Shown here: in pieces, positions 9,570 through 19,435 of the stretch
Layout: each line of letters opens with the position of its first letter
Numbering within the stretch: position 1 is the first letter of the stretch
Assembly: GCA_015523465.1 (NCBI GenBank)
Contig: WAKF01000073.1
Location: 26,423 to 90,422, forward strand
DNA: 64,000 bases
Direction: 5' to 3'
Source: Aeropyrum sp.
Lineage (GTDB): Archaea; Thermoproteota; Thermoprotei_A; Sulfolobales; Acidilobaceae
Program-made: the position numbers and the translations under genes
The notes under the pieces: generated by a model
Databases searched by the model: none
The model's input: the letters and a program-made list of their open reading frames with translations, nothing else
Told to the model about the DNA's origin: nothing

Positions 9570-10067
9570 CTATTTACCGGCTTGGGTTGGATAATCTTGT
9601 TTTTCCAGCTCCCTATTTTCACCTTTGCCCTCCACGTTTTCTGGGTGTGTTCCTTCCTCGCCAGCTTCCAGGGTTTCCTCCTCTTCTACTCTGCATGGAA
9701 GTGAGCTTGGGGGTGTCGAGAGGGCTGTTGCGGCTTCGGCTAATATGACGATTTGGACTATATCCAGGTTTGCTACTAGGCCGTTGGAGGACCTTTCGAG
9801 GAGTACTAGGGGCAGTGGTATGGGGTTCGTGTAGTAGAGGACTACTGCTGTTATATGTGCTGCTACTGCGGAGGATAGGAAGAGTAGTCTCCAACGATTC
9901 TCGAGTAGGCTGAGTACCAGGTAGCCGGCTAGGGAGAGCACTATTATAGTGGAGGCCGACTCCCTACTCATAGATGCTGCGGCCGCTGCTGTGAGCCCCG
10001 TGACTGTAGCTCCCAGTAATGGCTGGCGGCCGTATAGCCTTGCTATCCACGGAGAGCAACCGCCCAC
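9570..10067 (-). CDS. hypothetical membrane protein with acidic C-tail
   Basis: hydrophobic segments then Glu-rich tail; overlaps only the probably over-extended 5' end of the valS ORF. Confidence 0.35.
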   Translation of the reverse strand: MGGCSPWIARLYGRQPLLGATVTGLTAAAAASMSRESASTIIVLSLAGYLVLSLLENRWRLLFLSSAVAAHITAVVLYYTNPIPLPLVLLERSSNGLVANLDIVQIVILAEAATALSTPPSSLPCRVEEEETLEAGEEGTHPENVEGKGENRELEKQDYPTQAGK

Positions 10068-12598
10068 CCTCTTTAACCCCGGGCATTAGGAGTCTAGCTA
10101 GTATAAAGGCTATAAAGCTGAGCTTGACTAGAAGTTTCAGGGTGCCCCTATCCTTGGCCTCAGCCCTAAACCCGAGGATAGAGGAGAAGCGCTGGGACCC
10201 CGGGAGGGAGGTCGAGCTTATTAGTAAGTGGGAGGAGGAGGGCTTGTACAAGTCAGTCCTAGACCCCGATGACCCTAGGGAGATAGTGGTCATAGATACG
10301 CCGCCCCCTTATCCTAGTGGTAAGTGGCATGTGGGAGGGGCTTCCCACTACGCTCAGATAGACATGGTGGCTAGGTATTTCAGGCTTAAGGGCTACAACG
10401 TTGTTGTCCCCTTCTATGCTGACAGGAACGGTCTTCCGGTGGAGGTTCAAGTCGAGAAGACTTATGGTGTAGTGGCCCACGAGATAGCTAGGACGCCTGA
10501 GGGTAGACGTAGATTCCTTAACATGTGCCGGGAGTTCCTGGATAACGTTGAGAAGGAGATCGTTGGTGTTTGGAAGAGGCTTGGCTGTAGCTTCGACTAT
10601 TGGACTGAAGGGACTGATAGCCCCCGCTACAGGACTCTAACCCAGGCCACATTCATAGAACTCTGGAGAAGGGGGCTGGTCTACGAGGCTGAAAGGCCCG
10701 TTAGGTGGTGTCCCAGGTGTAAGACAACCCTTGCCGAGGCCGAGGTGGAATATAGGGAGGAAGAGGACTACCTATACTACGTTAAGTATAAGCTTAAGGA
10801 TGACGGTAGAGACCTCGTTGTCGCCACAACGCGGCCTGAGCTTATAGCGTCGTGCGCAGCCCTAGCCTACCACCCGGAGGATGAGAGGTATAAGGGGCTT
10901 GCCGGGAAGAAGGCTATAGCCCCCATATACGGCCACGAACTCATAATAATTGAGCACCCCTCAGTCAAGCCGGAATACGGCACTGGCTTAATGATGATCT
11001 GTAGCTACGGCGATGAGGAGGACGTGAGACTATTCAGGGAGTTGGGCCTCAAGCCTAAGGTAATAGTGAGTGAGGACGGCATTATGAAGGAAGAGGCTGG
11101 GCCCATAGCGGGGTTAAGGGTGGAGGAGGCTAGAAGGAAGATCGTTGAGATACTCGAGAAGGAGGGCTTACTTGCTAGGAAGGAGAAGATCAAGCATGAA
11201 GTCCCAGTGTGCTGGAGGTGCAAGACGCCGCTACAGATAATTCATAGGAGGGAGCTGTTCCTCAAGCAGCTTGAGTTCCGCGATGAGATAAAGAAGGTCG
11301 CTGATAGGATGGAGTTCAAGCCCGAGATGCACAAGCGTAAGCTATACGATTGGATCGAGAGTCTCAGGATGGACTGGCCCATATCGAGGGACCGCTACTA
11401 CGGCACGGAGATACCACTATGGACTTGTAGGAGGTGCGGTGCTAAGCTAGTCCCCGAGCCCGGCAGGTACTATAGGCCCTGGGAGGAGGAGCCTCCCTGG
11501 GATTCTTGCCCGAGGTGCGGTGCCCCCAGGTCGGAGCTTGAGGGGGAGAAGAGGGTCTTCGACACTTGGTTCGATAGCAGCATCACCCCACTATACGTCA
11601 CGAGGTGGCTCGAGGATAAGAGGTTCTACGAGAAGGCGTCTAGGAATGTCATGAGACCTCAGGGCCAGGATATTATCAGGACGTGGCTCTATTACACGAT
11701 ATTGAGGGTTTACCAGCTTACTGGGAAGCCCGCGTTTAGGTGGGTTAGGATTACTGGGATGGGCCTGGACCCCACTGGGAGGCCGATGCATAAGAGTCTG
11801 GGTAACGTGATAGACCCTGAGCCCATAATAGAGAAGTATGGTGCCGACGCCTTCAGGTTCTGGGCTGCTATTGCTGCAAAGCTGGGCTACGACTATAAGT
11901 TCGACGAGAACAAGGTGAAGACTGGGAGGAACTTCGCGACCAAGCTGTGGAATCTGGCGAGGTTCATCTCCTCGTTCCCTGAGCCCGAGGAAGCTCAGCC
12001 CACGTTTACTGACAGGGCTTTCATGGCGCTGGCTGACGAGTACCTTGAAAGGGCTGACAGGGGCTACTCGGAGCTAGACGTCTTCGAGCCGGGCCTGGCT
12101 ATATACGAGCTTGCATGGGACGTCTTCGCTAGCAACTACGTGGAGCTGGTGAAGGAGAGGGCTTATAATAGGAGGGGAGAGTTCACGCCCAGCGAGCAGA
12201 GGGCGGCTTGGGCGTCGCTACACAGGATCTTCAAGGCGATACTAGTAGCCCTCAGCCCCATAATGCCGTTCGTGACCGATGCAGCCTACAGGGAGCTGTA
12301 TGGAGTGAGTGTTCACAAGCAGAAATGGCCCGAGTCGATGGTCTCAGGTGACGAGAGGAAGGAGCTGGCTGAGGCGGCTAGGATTATAATGCAGGTTAAC
12401 AGTGCCGTGTGGAGCTATAAGAAGTCGCGGGGTATGAGGCTCTCAGACCCCATAGAGGGTAAGAAGGTCTATGTCCCAGCAGCAATCGAGGGAGCTTTGA
12501 AGGACCTAAGCGCCCTCCACAAGGCTGAGTTCGCTATCTATAGCGAGAGGCCGCCTGAGGGAGCTGAAGAGATAGGCCCTGGGATCTACCTAGCCTGA
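10019..12598 (+). CDS. valS: valyl-tRNA synthetase (start probably downstream of 10019)
   Basis: PPPYPSGKWHVGGASHYAQIDMVARYFRLKGYNVVVPFYADRNGLPVEVQVEK, WPISRDRYYGTEIPLW, MHKSLGNVIDP. Confidence 0.93.
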   Translation: MAGGRIALLSTESNRPPSLTPGIRSLASIKAIKLSLTRSFRVPLSLASALNPRIEEKRWDPGREVELISKWEEEGLYKSVLDPDDPREIVVIDTPPPYPSGKWHVGGASHYAQIDMVARYFRLKGYNVVVPFYADRNGLPVEVQVEKTYGVVAHEIARTPEGRRRFLNMCREFLDNVEKEIVGVWKRLGCSFDYWTEGTDSPRYRTLTQATFIELWRRGLVYEAERPVRWCPRCKTTLAEAEVEYREEEDYLYYVKYKLKDDGRDLVVATTRPELIASCAALAYHPEDERYKGLAGKKAIAPIYGHELIIIEHPSVKPEYGTGLMMICSYGDEEDVRLFRELGLKPKVIVSEDGIMKEEAGPIAGLRVEEARRKIVEILEKEGLLARKEKIKHEVPVCWRCKTPLQIIHRRELFLKQLEFRDEIKKVADRMEFKPEMHKRKLYDWIESLRMDWPISRDRYYGTEIPLWTCRRCGAKLVPEPGRYYRPWEEEPPWDSCPRCGAPRSELEGEKRVFDTWFDSSITPLYVTRWLEDKRFYEKASRNVMRPQGQDIIRTWLYYTILRVYQLTGKPAFRWVRITGMGLDPTGRPMHKSLGNVIDPEPIIEKYGADAFRFWAAIAAKLGYDYKFDENKVKTGRNFATKLWNLARFISSFPEPEEAQPTFTDRAFMALADEYLERADRGYSELDVFEPGLAIYELAWDVFASNYVELVKERAYNRRGEFTPSEQRAAWASLHRIFKAILVALSPIMPFVTDAAYRELYGVSVHKQKWPESMVSGDERKELAEAARIIMQVNSAVWSYKKSRGMRLSDPIEGKKVYVPAAIEGALKDLSALHKAEFAIYSERPPEGAEEIGPGIYLA

Positions 12599-12615
12599 AG
12601 GGTGGCCTAGAGGCT

Positions 12616-13695
12616 TTGAAGGTTGAAGTCCTAGACTCTAAGAAAAGGTTTTTGCGAGTTAGGCCTGAGAGCGAGGAGGACCTATGGCGCCTCAAGATAG
12701 CCTTGAGGAAGGGCGACCTTGTAACTCTGAGGACCTCCAGGGACGTGAGGGTTGGGAGCGGGAGGAAGGAGAGGATAGCAATGACTCTAACTATAAGGCT
12801 CGATTCCGTCGAGTTCCAGCCCTTCACCGGGAGGCTGAGAATCAGCGGCATAGTTGTCGAGGGGCCTGACGAGTTCGGGGTTAAGGGGAAGAGGCACTCA
12901 GCCACAATATCACCGGGGCAAAGCTTAGTCGTCGAAAGGGAGGGGGGCTGGGATGAGAGGGTCATAGCTAGGCTTAGGTCCTCAGCCTCCCCAGGCTCTG
13001 CAGTGATAGCAGCTATAGACTACGACGAGTACGCTATAGCAGTACTAGCTCCGCATGGCTTCACGATCGTAGAGGATGTACCGGTCTCCCTGCCGGGAAA
13101 GGATGATCCAGCGAGGGAAGGCGAGGTTGAGAGGCTTGTTGAGAGAGTTGCTGCTAGGATCGTTGAGGAGGCTTCTAGGCATAAGGCTGCCGTCGCGGTT
13201 ATAGTGGGGCCTGGGCACCTTAAGGGCTTGGTAGCCGAGAGGCTTCGGGAGGCTGCTCCTAAGCTCAGGGTTGTGGTAGACGACGCCTCTATGGGAGGTT
13301 CTACTGGGGTTCGGGAGGCGCTTAGGAGGACTACAGTAGCTGAGGCCCTCAGGGAGTACTCTATACTCGAGGCGGAGGCCTTGCTGGAGGAGTTTCTTAG
13401 GAGGGCTGCGAGGGATAGGGATTCTATAGCCTATACTGTGAAGGACGTGCTGACTGCTGCCAAGCTAGCTGCTATCGAGTCCGTAGTGGTCGATGAGTCG
13501 CTGCTCTATAGTCTAGACGATGAGGTTAGGGAGGCTGTCGACGAGGCGCTAGCTCGAGCTGAGAGAACTGGGGCAAAAATCATCGTGGTCCCCGAGGACT
13601 CGCCGCCCTCGGAGAAGTTGAGGGCCTTCGGGGGTATAGCCGCCCTCCTAAGGTATCGGCTCCCCCCGGAGGCTAGACGGCTATCAGAGTCTTAG
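12616..13695 (+). CDS. pelA: mRNA surveillance protein pelota
   Basis: MKVEVLDSKKRFLRVRPESEEDLWRLKIALRKGDLVTLRTSRDVR... and DEVREAVDEALARAERTGAKIIVVPEDS...LRAFGGIAALLRY. Confidence 0.95.
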   Translation: MKVEVLDSKKRFLRVRPESEEDLWRLKIALRKGDLVTLRTSRDVRVGSGRKERIAMTLTIRLDSVEFQPFTGRLRISGIVVEGPDEFGVKGKRHSATISPGQSLVVEREGGWDERVIARLRSSASPGSAVIAAIDYDEYAIAVLAPHGFTIVEDVPVSLPGKDDPAREGEVERLVERVAARIVEEASRHKAAVAVIVGPGHLKGLVAERLREAAPKLRVVVDDASMGGSTGVREALRRTTVAEALREYSILEAEALLEEFLRRAARDRDSIAYTVKDVLTAAKLAAIESVVVDESLLYSLDDEVREAVDEALARAERTGAKIIVVPEDSPPSEKLRAFGGIAALLRYRLPPEARRLSES

Positions 13696-13924
13696 TCTCC
13701 TCCACCCCGTCGATCTTCCTGATATTACTGACTATGCTGTCTAGCAGCCTCATGTTATCGGCTTCAACCCTAACGACTATATCGTAGTCACCGTAGGTTA
13801 TCCTCGCCTCCGTAACATTTCTATAGAAGTCCTTGAGGATCTTATCGACAACGTCCCTCTCCTTTCCAGCCAGCACCTTCACTAATATATATGCGACCAC
13901 TCTACCCCTCTCCACTCCAGCCAC
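13673..13924 (-). CDS. Lrp/AsnC ligand-binding (RAM) domain protein
   Basis: AYILVKVLAGKERDVVDKILKDFYRNVTEARITYGDYDIVVRVEADNMRLLDSIVSNIRKIDGVEETKTLIAV. Confidence 0.85.
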   Translation of the reverse strand: MAGVERGRVVAYILVKVLAGKERDVVDKILKDFYRNVTEARITYGDYDIVVRVEADNMRLLDSIVSNIRKIDGVEETKTLIAV

Positions 13925-14017
13925 CTCTCCACCTTATCCCGGTAGTGTCGCCGCAGATTTTAACAAATGCCTCTACAAGGCCCGGCCTAGCCTAGAGCTC
14001 AGCATCGCCGGCCCCGT

Positions 14018-14908
14018 TCACAGCCCCCTACCCTCTGGGGGGCTCCTTGGGGTCCGACGCAGTCGATCATCACAGCCCCAGGCAATCAAGCAGTCCTTAC
14101 AGCACTCACTACCTCGTCCCGCAGGTCCTCCGCAGAGCTTGCACCTAGCCTCTATTCTATGCGTGGAAGCTATGAGGCTTACGGCCGCTAGGCTACTATA
14201 CTCTAACTCGGGCCTCCCTGAGTAGGCTACGCTCGAATAAACCCTCTTATACAGGTACCTAGGAGTTATGGTAGAGCTTATGTCCACGAGGCCTCTGAGA
14301 GTTGCTAGGGCTCTTACGGCTTCGCTCTCTATGGTCCTAAGTCCGTAGGCAACTGTGACGCCCATAACCTCGAAGCTGTTCTCTGCAACGTCAACCATGT
14401 ACTCGAGCCTAGAGGACATCAGGGCTTCCACGCCGAGGGCTGTCAGTGTAGTCCGGGTTACGGGTAGGAGGGCTACGTTAGCCTCCCATTCGAGGGCTGC
14501 TAGGGCGGCGGCAGACCTTTCAGCTCTTAGCAGTGTAGGGGCCCAGACTTCCCCCTGCAGTCTGGGGGTAGGGGCTTCTACGATCTCGACTCCGGCCTCT
14601 CTTATCAGTCTTGAAGCGTTGGGCCCTAGGGTTATGTAGGAGGGCTTGAAGGCTATGGTAGAGGCGGAGTAGCGCCTCTCTACGATGCCTGTTATATAGG
14701 CAAGGGCTACGGCGGAGAGGGGGTCCAATGCGCCAAGGTACACCCCAACCCTGACTCCCGGCTTAAAGGCTCTGAGCCCCCTGATCGACCTCTTTACAGC
14801 TCTCGCAACGGCCTCTTCAAGGCAGGGTGTACATAGGGGTTGGCCGCTAGCCCTACGATAGTAGCTGGCAGGCCTTCTCCTACAGGATACGCAGGTCCTA
14901 CCCCTCAT
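14018..14908 (-). CDS. TtuA/Ncs6-like protein with degenerate PP-loop
   Basis: N-term TCVSCRRRPASYYRRASGQPLCTPCLEEAVARAVKRSIRGLRAFKPGVRVGVYLG and C-term CKLCGGPAGRGSECCKDC match the two Zn modules; SGGxDS replaced by LGALDPLS. Confidence 0.65.
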   Translation of the reverse strand: MRGRTCVSCRRRPASYYRRASGQPLCTPCLEEAVARAVKRSIRGLRAFKPGVRVGVYLGALDPLSAVALAYITGIVERRYSASTIAFKPSYITLGPNASRLIREAGVEIVEAPTPRLQGEVWAPTLLRAERSAAALAALEWEANVALLPVTRTTLTALGVEALMSSRLEYMVDVAENSFEVMGVTVAYGLRTIESEAVRALATLRGLVDISSTITPRYLYKRVYSSVAYSGRPELEYSSLAAVSLIASTHRIEARCKLCGGPAGRGSECCKDCLIAWGCDDRLRRTPRSPPEGRGL

Positions 14909-15716
14909 GCCCCACAGCCGTCCTCAACGCCTTCCTAGCCGCTGCGGCTACCTTGGCGTCTGAAGCGGCTACTACCGTGCCAAGCCTTACCACACCCTCC
15001 TCAACCGGTATCTTGAGAGGGAGCCCGTCGTCGCCGAAAACCTCGCCCCCGCACTCCATAACTACGCCGATAGCCGCCGCTATATCAACGTTCCTCAACC
15101 TTCCCCTGAAGTCCATGAACCCGGCTATCCTCCCGAGCCCCACATAACTTATCTCGAGGGCTGAGCTACCCAGACTCCTAACCTTATACCCTTCACCAAG
15201 CTCCTCGAGCACTCTGAGCACAGTACTGGCGGCCTGGGACCTTTCAACGTAGACGCTTAAGACGCGAGGCGGGTGCTCTTTACGCCTAGCCCTAGCCTCT
15301 CCTTCAAAACAACCCCCACCCCTCAGAAATGATAGGGGGTAGCCCCAGAACACGGGGGCTACAGCACCGGCAACAAGCTCCCAGCCGCTCGAGCCTTTCT
15401 TAGCGAAGGCTACAGACACTGAAGCCCAGGGTATGCATGACGAGTAGTTAGTGCTCCCGTCTAGAGGGTCTATAATGGCTACCAGGCCTTCAGGCTTCCC
15501 ATCTAAACCTCTCTCCTCGCTAACAACCGCAAGCCCCCCTCCAACCTCCCTCCTAAGCAGGTCTACTAGGTAGCTCTCAGACTCTATGTCAGCCCTGATA
15601 GTCTCGCCTTTAACCTTGGCAGTGTATTTATCATCGCATGCAAGGTCCCTTAGGAGGGCTGCGGCCTCCGAGGAGGCCTTCAGAGCTATCCTCCTAAGCT
15701 CTTCGTAGCTATTCAC
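14898..15716 (-). CDS. inositol monophosphatase / archaeal FBPase family
   Basis: VVSEERGLDGKPEGLVAIIDPLDGSTNYSSCIPWASVSVAFAKKG (DPLDGSTN motif). Confidence 0.88.
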   Translation of the reverse strand: MNSYEELRRIALKASSEAAALLRDLACDDKYTAKVKGETIRADIESESYLVDLLRREVGGGLAVVSEERGLDGKPEGLVAIIDPLDGSTNYSSCIPWASVSVAFAKKGSSGWELVAGAVAPVFWGYPLSFLRGGGCFEGEARARRKEHPPRVLSVYVERSQAASTVLRVLEELGEGYKVRSLGSSALEISYVGLGRIAGFMDFRGRLRNVDIAAAIGVVMECGGEVFGDDGLPLKIPVEEGVVRLGTVVAASDAKVAAAARKALRTAVGHEG

Positions 15717-16399
15717 TAAGTCTCCTTCACCTCCACGCCTTCGAGAACTGCATGGGAGTATCTGCCTAGTAGTGATAATACCTCTTCCAGGGCCCTTTTA
15801 ACCTCAGCCCTGGGAACCCCCGGCGCCCCAGCGGAGACTATTAGTATCGAGGTCGTTTCACCCCTCACCATAGTCTCCTCGGAGTCCCTATGAGGGTATA
15901 TGTGTAGGACCTTCCCCGAAGCGTCAACTAGTATGGGGGTCCCGCGCTTAAGCCTAGAGGGTTTGCCTCCGATCGGCCTAAACTCCTCCCCTCCCGCAGC
16001 CCTCTTAAGCGTGAGTGGCGGCTCGATCCTGGCGGCGTCGTATATACCAATGGGCACTAGGGTTTTCAGGCTCACAAGGTTACCTGAGTCCACCACACTA
16101 TTAATCCTAGGCAGGCTCTTCCCATGTAAAACCCTCCTAGCCAGCGCCTCGCCGCTAGGCCTAATCTTAGTGGGATCTATACCGAGCCTCCAAAGGAGGT
16201 TCCTATAAGCCCTTACAACAGGGTGCTCAGTAAGCCTTTCAGGGCTTCCCAGGGACTCCCTCACCTCAGCCTCAACCCTTGCTAACTCCCTGTCAAGGCC
16301 CGCAGGGGTGGGTAGGACCTTCAGGCTCGGCACTAGGGCGTAATACACGAAGACTCCAAGCCCCTTAAGGTCGTCCGAAACTACGACCTCCACTTTCAA
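15716..16399 (-). CDS. B3/B4 (PheRS beta-like) domain protein
   Basis: YRNLLWRLGIDPTKIRPSGEALARRVLHGKSLPRINSVVDSGNLVSLKTLVPIGIYDAARI. Confidence 0.85.
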   Translation of the reverse strand: MKVEVVVSDDLKGLGVFVYYALVPSLKVLPTPAGLDRELARVEAEVRESLGSPERLTEHPVVRAYRNLLWRLGIDPTKIRPSGEALARRVLHGKSLPRINSVVDSGNLVSLKTLVPIGIYDAARIEPPLTLKRAAGGEEFRPIGGKPSRLKRGTPILVDASGKVLHIYPHRDSEETMVRGETTSILIVSAGAPGVPRAEVKRALEEVLSLLGRYSHAVLEGVEVKET

Positions 16400-16615
16400 C
16401 CTCTAGGACACCTCAAATCACTTTCTACCAAGCCCGGCTAGGAGTGAGCACTGCGGGAGTATTATCTTGAACGCTTCCTCTACAGATTTAACAGTTTATC
16501 CTTCATCTAGAGGGTCTAAATAGTTATTTAATGATGGTAGTGTAGTGTAGGGCGACGTCTCAGGCGCCGGCAGACTCGCGCCACAAGGATCATATGTGGA
16601 GGGCTTAACTCCTTG

Positions 16616-17065
16616 CTAGGCACGGCTCTCCTCTACAACCACTATTTCCTCCTTCAACTTTACACCCTCCTTCGCCACAGTAGCATAGATTGGGCATAGA
16701 CTCTTAACCATCTCTACAACCTTCTCAGCTTCGCCTTTATTAAGCCCCGAGAACTTAAAGACTATACTAGCCTCCCTTAGACCCTCCCCCACGCTAAAGG
16801 AACCCTCAACCTCAACCTCTATGCTCCCAGGCTTCAAACCCAGCTTTGCCGCTATCATCTTAGCCATGAAGACCTCACAGGTAGCTAGTGATGCCACTAG
16901 AAGGTCTAGAGGGCTGGGTAGATCGTCTCTACCACCCATCTCGGGTGGCTCAGAAACGCTGAGGGACCCCCACCTCCCCTCGGCAACCACTAGATCGCCT
17001 TTGAGCCCCGCCTTAACCCTTACAGGCTTAAGCTCTATCATGCCCACCATTAGACACCATACCAC
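16616..17065 (-). CDS. OsmC/Ohr family protein
   Basis: PSPLDLLVASLATCEVFMAKMIAAKLGLKPGSIEVEVEG; CPIYATVAKEGVKL. Confidence 0.88.
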   Translation of the reverse strand: MVWCLMVGMIELKPVRVKAGLKGDLVVAEGRWGSLSVSEPPEMGGRDDLPSPLDLLVASLATCEVFMAKMIAAKLGLKPGSIEVEVEGSFSVGEGLREASIVFKFSGLNKGEAEKVVEMVKSLCPIYATVAKEGVKLKEEIVVVEESRA

Positions 17066-17303
17066 CTCGTTAAGGAGGAAAGGGTGAATGGCATTAGCCC
17101 TTGTTTTGACGCGTATAAAGGCGACGTCAAGGTTAATCGCCTGTAGCCGCCCCCATGCGCTCCCCCGCTCATAGCACCCCCCAGAGATTGCGGGTTGCTT
17201 GCGGGGGCGGGGAGCTCGGGGCGGCCTCCAGCTAGGATGTAGTTGCTTGCTCAGGCTAATAAGGCCTGGGAGCCGGGTTTTGCTGTTGTGGGTGGTGGGT
17301 TGT

Positions 17304-17654
17304 ATGGTTAAGGGGGCTCAGGTTAAGCCTTCCACTACGAAGCTGCTGCTACAGGCCCTGGGAAAGAATGAGAGGGCGCTTGAGAAGGTTAGTAGTGAAC
17401 CCTTTAGTCAAAGGCTGGGGAAGCTTGGCGATCTCCCGTTTGAGAGGATAGTTGAGATTGCTATTGAGAAGAAGCCCGACCTTCTAGCCAAGACCCTGAA
17501 GGCTGCCGTGAAGACTATACTCGGGAGTGCTAGGAGCCTCGGTATAACGGTTGACGGTAAGGATCCTAAGCAGGTTACGAGGGAGGTTGATGAGGGGCTC
17601 TACGACGCTGTGCTTGCTAAGTACGAGGAGAAGTGGGAGAAGGCTGAGGGCTAG
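17304..17654 (+). CDS. rpl11: ribosomal protein L11, C-terminal domain only
   Basis: [23 protein letters not shown]...[70 protein letters not shown]; directly upstream of L1-L10-L12; ORF track extends it to 17199 without recognisable L11 N-terminal sequence. Confidence 0.85.
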   Translation: MVKGAQVKPSTTKLLLQALGKNERALEKVSSEPFSQRLGKLGDLPFERIVEIAIEKKPDLLAKTLKAAVKTILGSARSLGITVDGKDPKQVTREVDEGLYDAVLAKYEEKWEKAEG

Positions 17655-17699
17655 CTCTGACACCTATATTAGGCTCTCCCGTGACTAGCCCCCAGGGGG

Positions 17700-18359
17700 G
17701 TGTGGGATATATTGGCGATGCAGGTTCAAGACCCTCTCAGCGAGGCTATAGCGATGGCGCTGAAGCTGGGGAAGCCTCGGAGGTTTAGGCAGAGTGTGGA
17801 GCTTATAGTGGCTTTGAAGGACGTAGATCCTAGGAGCCCTGAGGCTAGGCTTAGGGAGATAGTTTACTTACCCCACAAGCCTCCTAAGGAACCTCACATA
17901 TGTGTCGTCGCCGATGGTGACATGGCTCTCAAGGCTAGAGAGGCGGGGGTTGAGGTGTTCACACGCCAGGATGTACTCCAACTAAGGGGTAACAGGAAGG
18001 CGGCTAAGAAGATAGCTCGGAGGTGTGACTGGGTGCTTGTGAGGGCTGATTTGATGGGGATAGCTGGGGGCGCCTTGGGCCCGGCTCTAGGCCCTAGGGG
18101 CAAGGCCCCCACACCCATCCCGCCAGCGGCCAACATAGTTGAGACTATTGAGAGGTTTAAGAGGGCTGTATGGGTTAGGATGCGGAACCAGCCCCAGGTG
18201 ATGGTTAGGATCGGTACCGAGGACATGAATCCTAAGGAACTCGCCGAGAACGCTAGGGCCGTCTTGCAGGTTGTTGAGGGTAGGCTAGGCCGCCAGAAGA
18301 TAGCTAAGGTCTACGTCAAGAAGACGATGGGACCGCCGGTACAAGTTACGGCCTGGTAG
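17700..18359 (+). CDS. rpl1: ribosomal protein L1
   Basis: LPHKPPKEPHICVVADGD...LGPALGPRGKAPTPIPPAANIVETIERFKRAVWVRMRNQPQVMVRIGTEDM. Confidence 0.95.
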   Translation: MWDILAMQVQDPLSEAIAMALKLGKPRRFRQSVELIVALKDVDPRSPEARLREIVYLPHKPPKEPHICVVADGDMALKAREAGVEVFTRQDVLQLRGNRKAAKKIARRCDWVLVRADLMGIAGGALGPALGPRGKAPTPIPPAANIVETIERFKRAVWVRMRNQPQVMVRIGTEDMNPKELAENARAVLQVVEGRLGRQKIAKVYVKKTMGPPVQVTAW

Positions 18360-18364
18360 GCGGG

Positions 18365-19399
18365 GTGAATGTGATGTCGGGGCTAGAGGCTAGGGTGTAT
18401 AGGAGGGAGAAGCCGATACCAGAGTGGAAGATCAAGGTCGTCGAGGAGCTGGCCGACCTCTTCACGAAGCACCCGGTAGTGGCTATAGCCGACGTATCCT
18501 CAACGCCCACCTTCGTGATCCAGAAGGTTAGGAAGAAGTTGTGGCGTAAGTACGTGATGAGGGTTGCTAAGAAGAGGCTTATAATGAGGGCACTCAAGAA
18601 GGCTGGCATAGAGCTGGATGAGGGCGTGCTAGATGAACTCCTAAGGGGCCAAATAATGCTTGTCTTCGGCGAAGGAAACCCCTTCAAGATGGTCAAGGAG
18701 ATCGAGGCCGAGAAGGTCGCTATACCAGCTAAGCCCGGAGACGTTGCCGAGAGCGAGATCAGGATTCCAGAGGGCCCCACAGACCTCACTCCAGGTCCTA
18801 TCCTGAGCGTGTTTGGCAAGCTGAGGATACCATACCAGGTGAGAGGGGGTAAAATCTACATCGCCAAGGAGACCGTCGTTGCTAAGCCTGGCGACGTGAT
18901 CTCTCCGGAACTCGCAGGCCTGCTCATGACACTCGGTATAAGGCCCTTCGAGAAGGGTGTCAGGGTCAAGGCGGTCCTAGACGGTGGCGTCCTGATCAGG
19001 GAGGAGGACCTACGAGTAGACATAGAGTCCCTCAAGTCGGACTTCATGGATGCCGCTAGGCTCGCTGTAGGCTTTGCAGCCGAGATCGGCTACCTAGCAG
19101 TCCCCGAGGCCCTACAGCTTATACTAGTCAGGGCTGAGGCCGCTGCTAGGAGGCTTGCAGCCGAGACGGCATTCCTAACCCCCGACACGGCCCAGGACGT
19201 CATAGCCTCGGCGCTTGCTGAGGAGGCAGCACTGATAGCAGCGCTAGGACCTAAGGCCTCGGAGCTTGGTCTAGAGGCCCCAACTCAGCCGCAGCCAGAG
19301 AAGGCCGAGGAGGAGGCCAAGGAGGAAGAGAAGGAGGAGGCTGAGGAGAAGGAGGAAGAGGAGGGCCTTGACCTGGGAGGCCTCTTCGGAGGCTTCTAA
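18365..19399 (+). CDS. rplP0: acidic ribosomal protein L10/P0
   Basis: KPIPEWKIKVVEELADLFTKHPVVAIADVSSTPTFVIQKVRKKLW...; acidic C-tail ending DLGGLFGGF. Confidence 0.95.
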   Translation: MNVMSGLEARVYRREKPIPEWKIKVVEELADLFTKHPVVAIADVSSTPTFVIQKVRKKLWRKYVMRVAKKRLIMRALKKAGIELDEGVLDELLRGQIMLVFGEGNPFKMVKEIEAEKVAIPAKPGDVAESEIRIPEGPTDLTPGPILSVFGKLRIPYQVRGGKIYIAKETVVAKPGDVISPELAGLLMTLGIRPFEKGVRVKAVLDGGVLIREEDLRVDIESLKSDFMDAARLAVGFAAEIGYLAVPEALQLILVRAEAAARRLAAETAFLTPDTAQDVIASALAEEAALIAALGPKASELGLEAPTQPQPEKAEEEAKEEEKEEAEEKEEEEGLDLGGLFGGF

Positions 19400-19435
19400 A
19401 GATAATAGGCCTCCAGCCTCACCCACAACCTAGCC

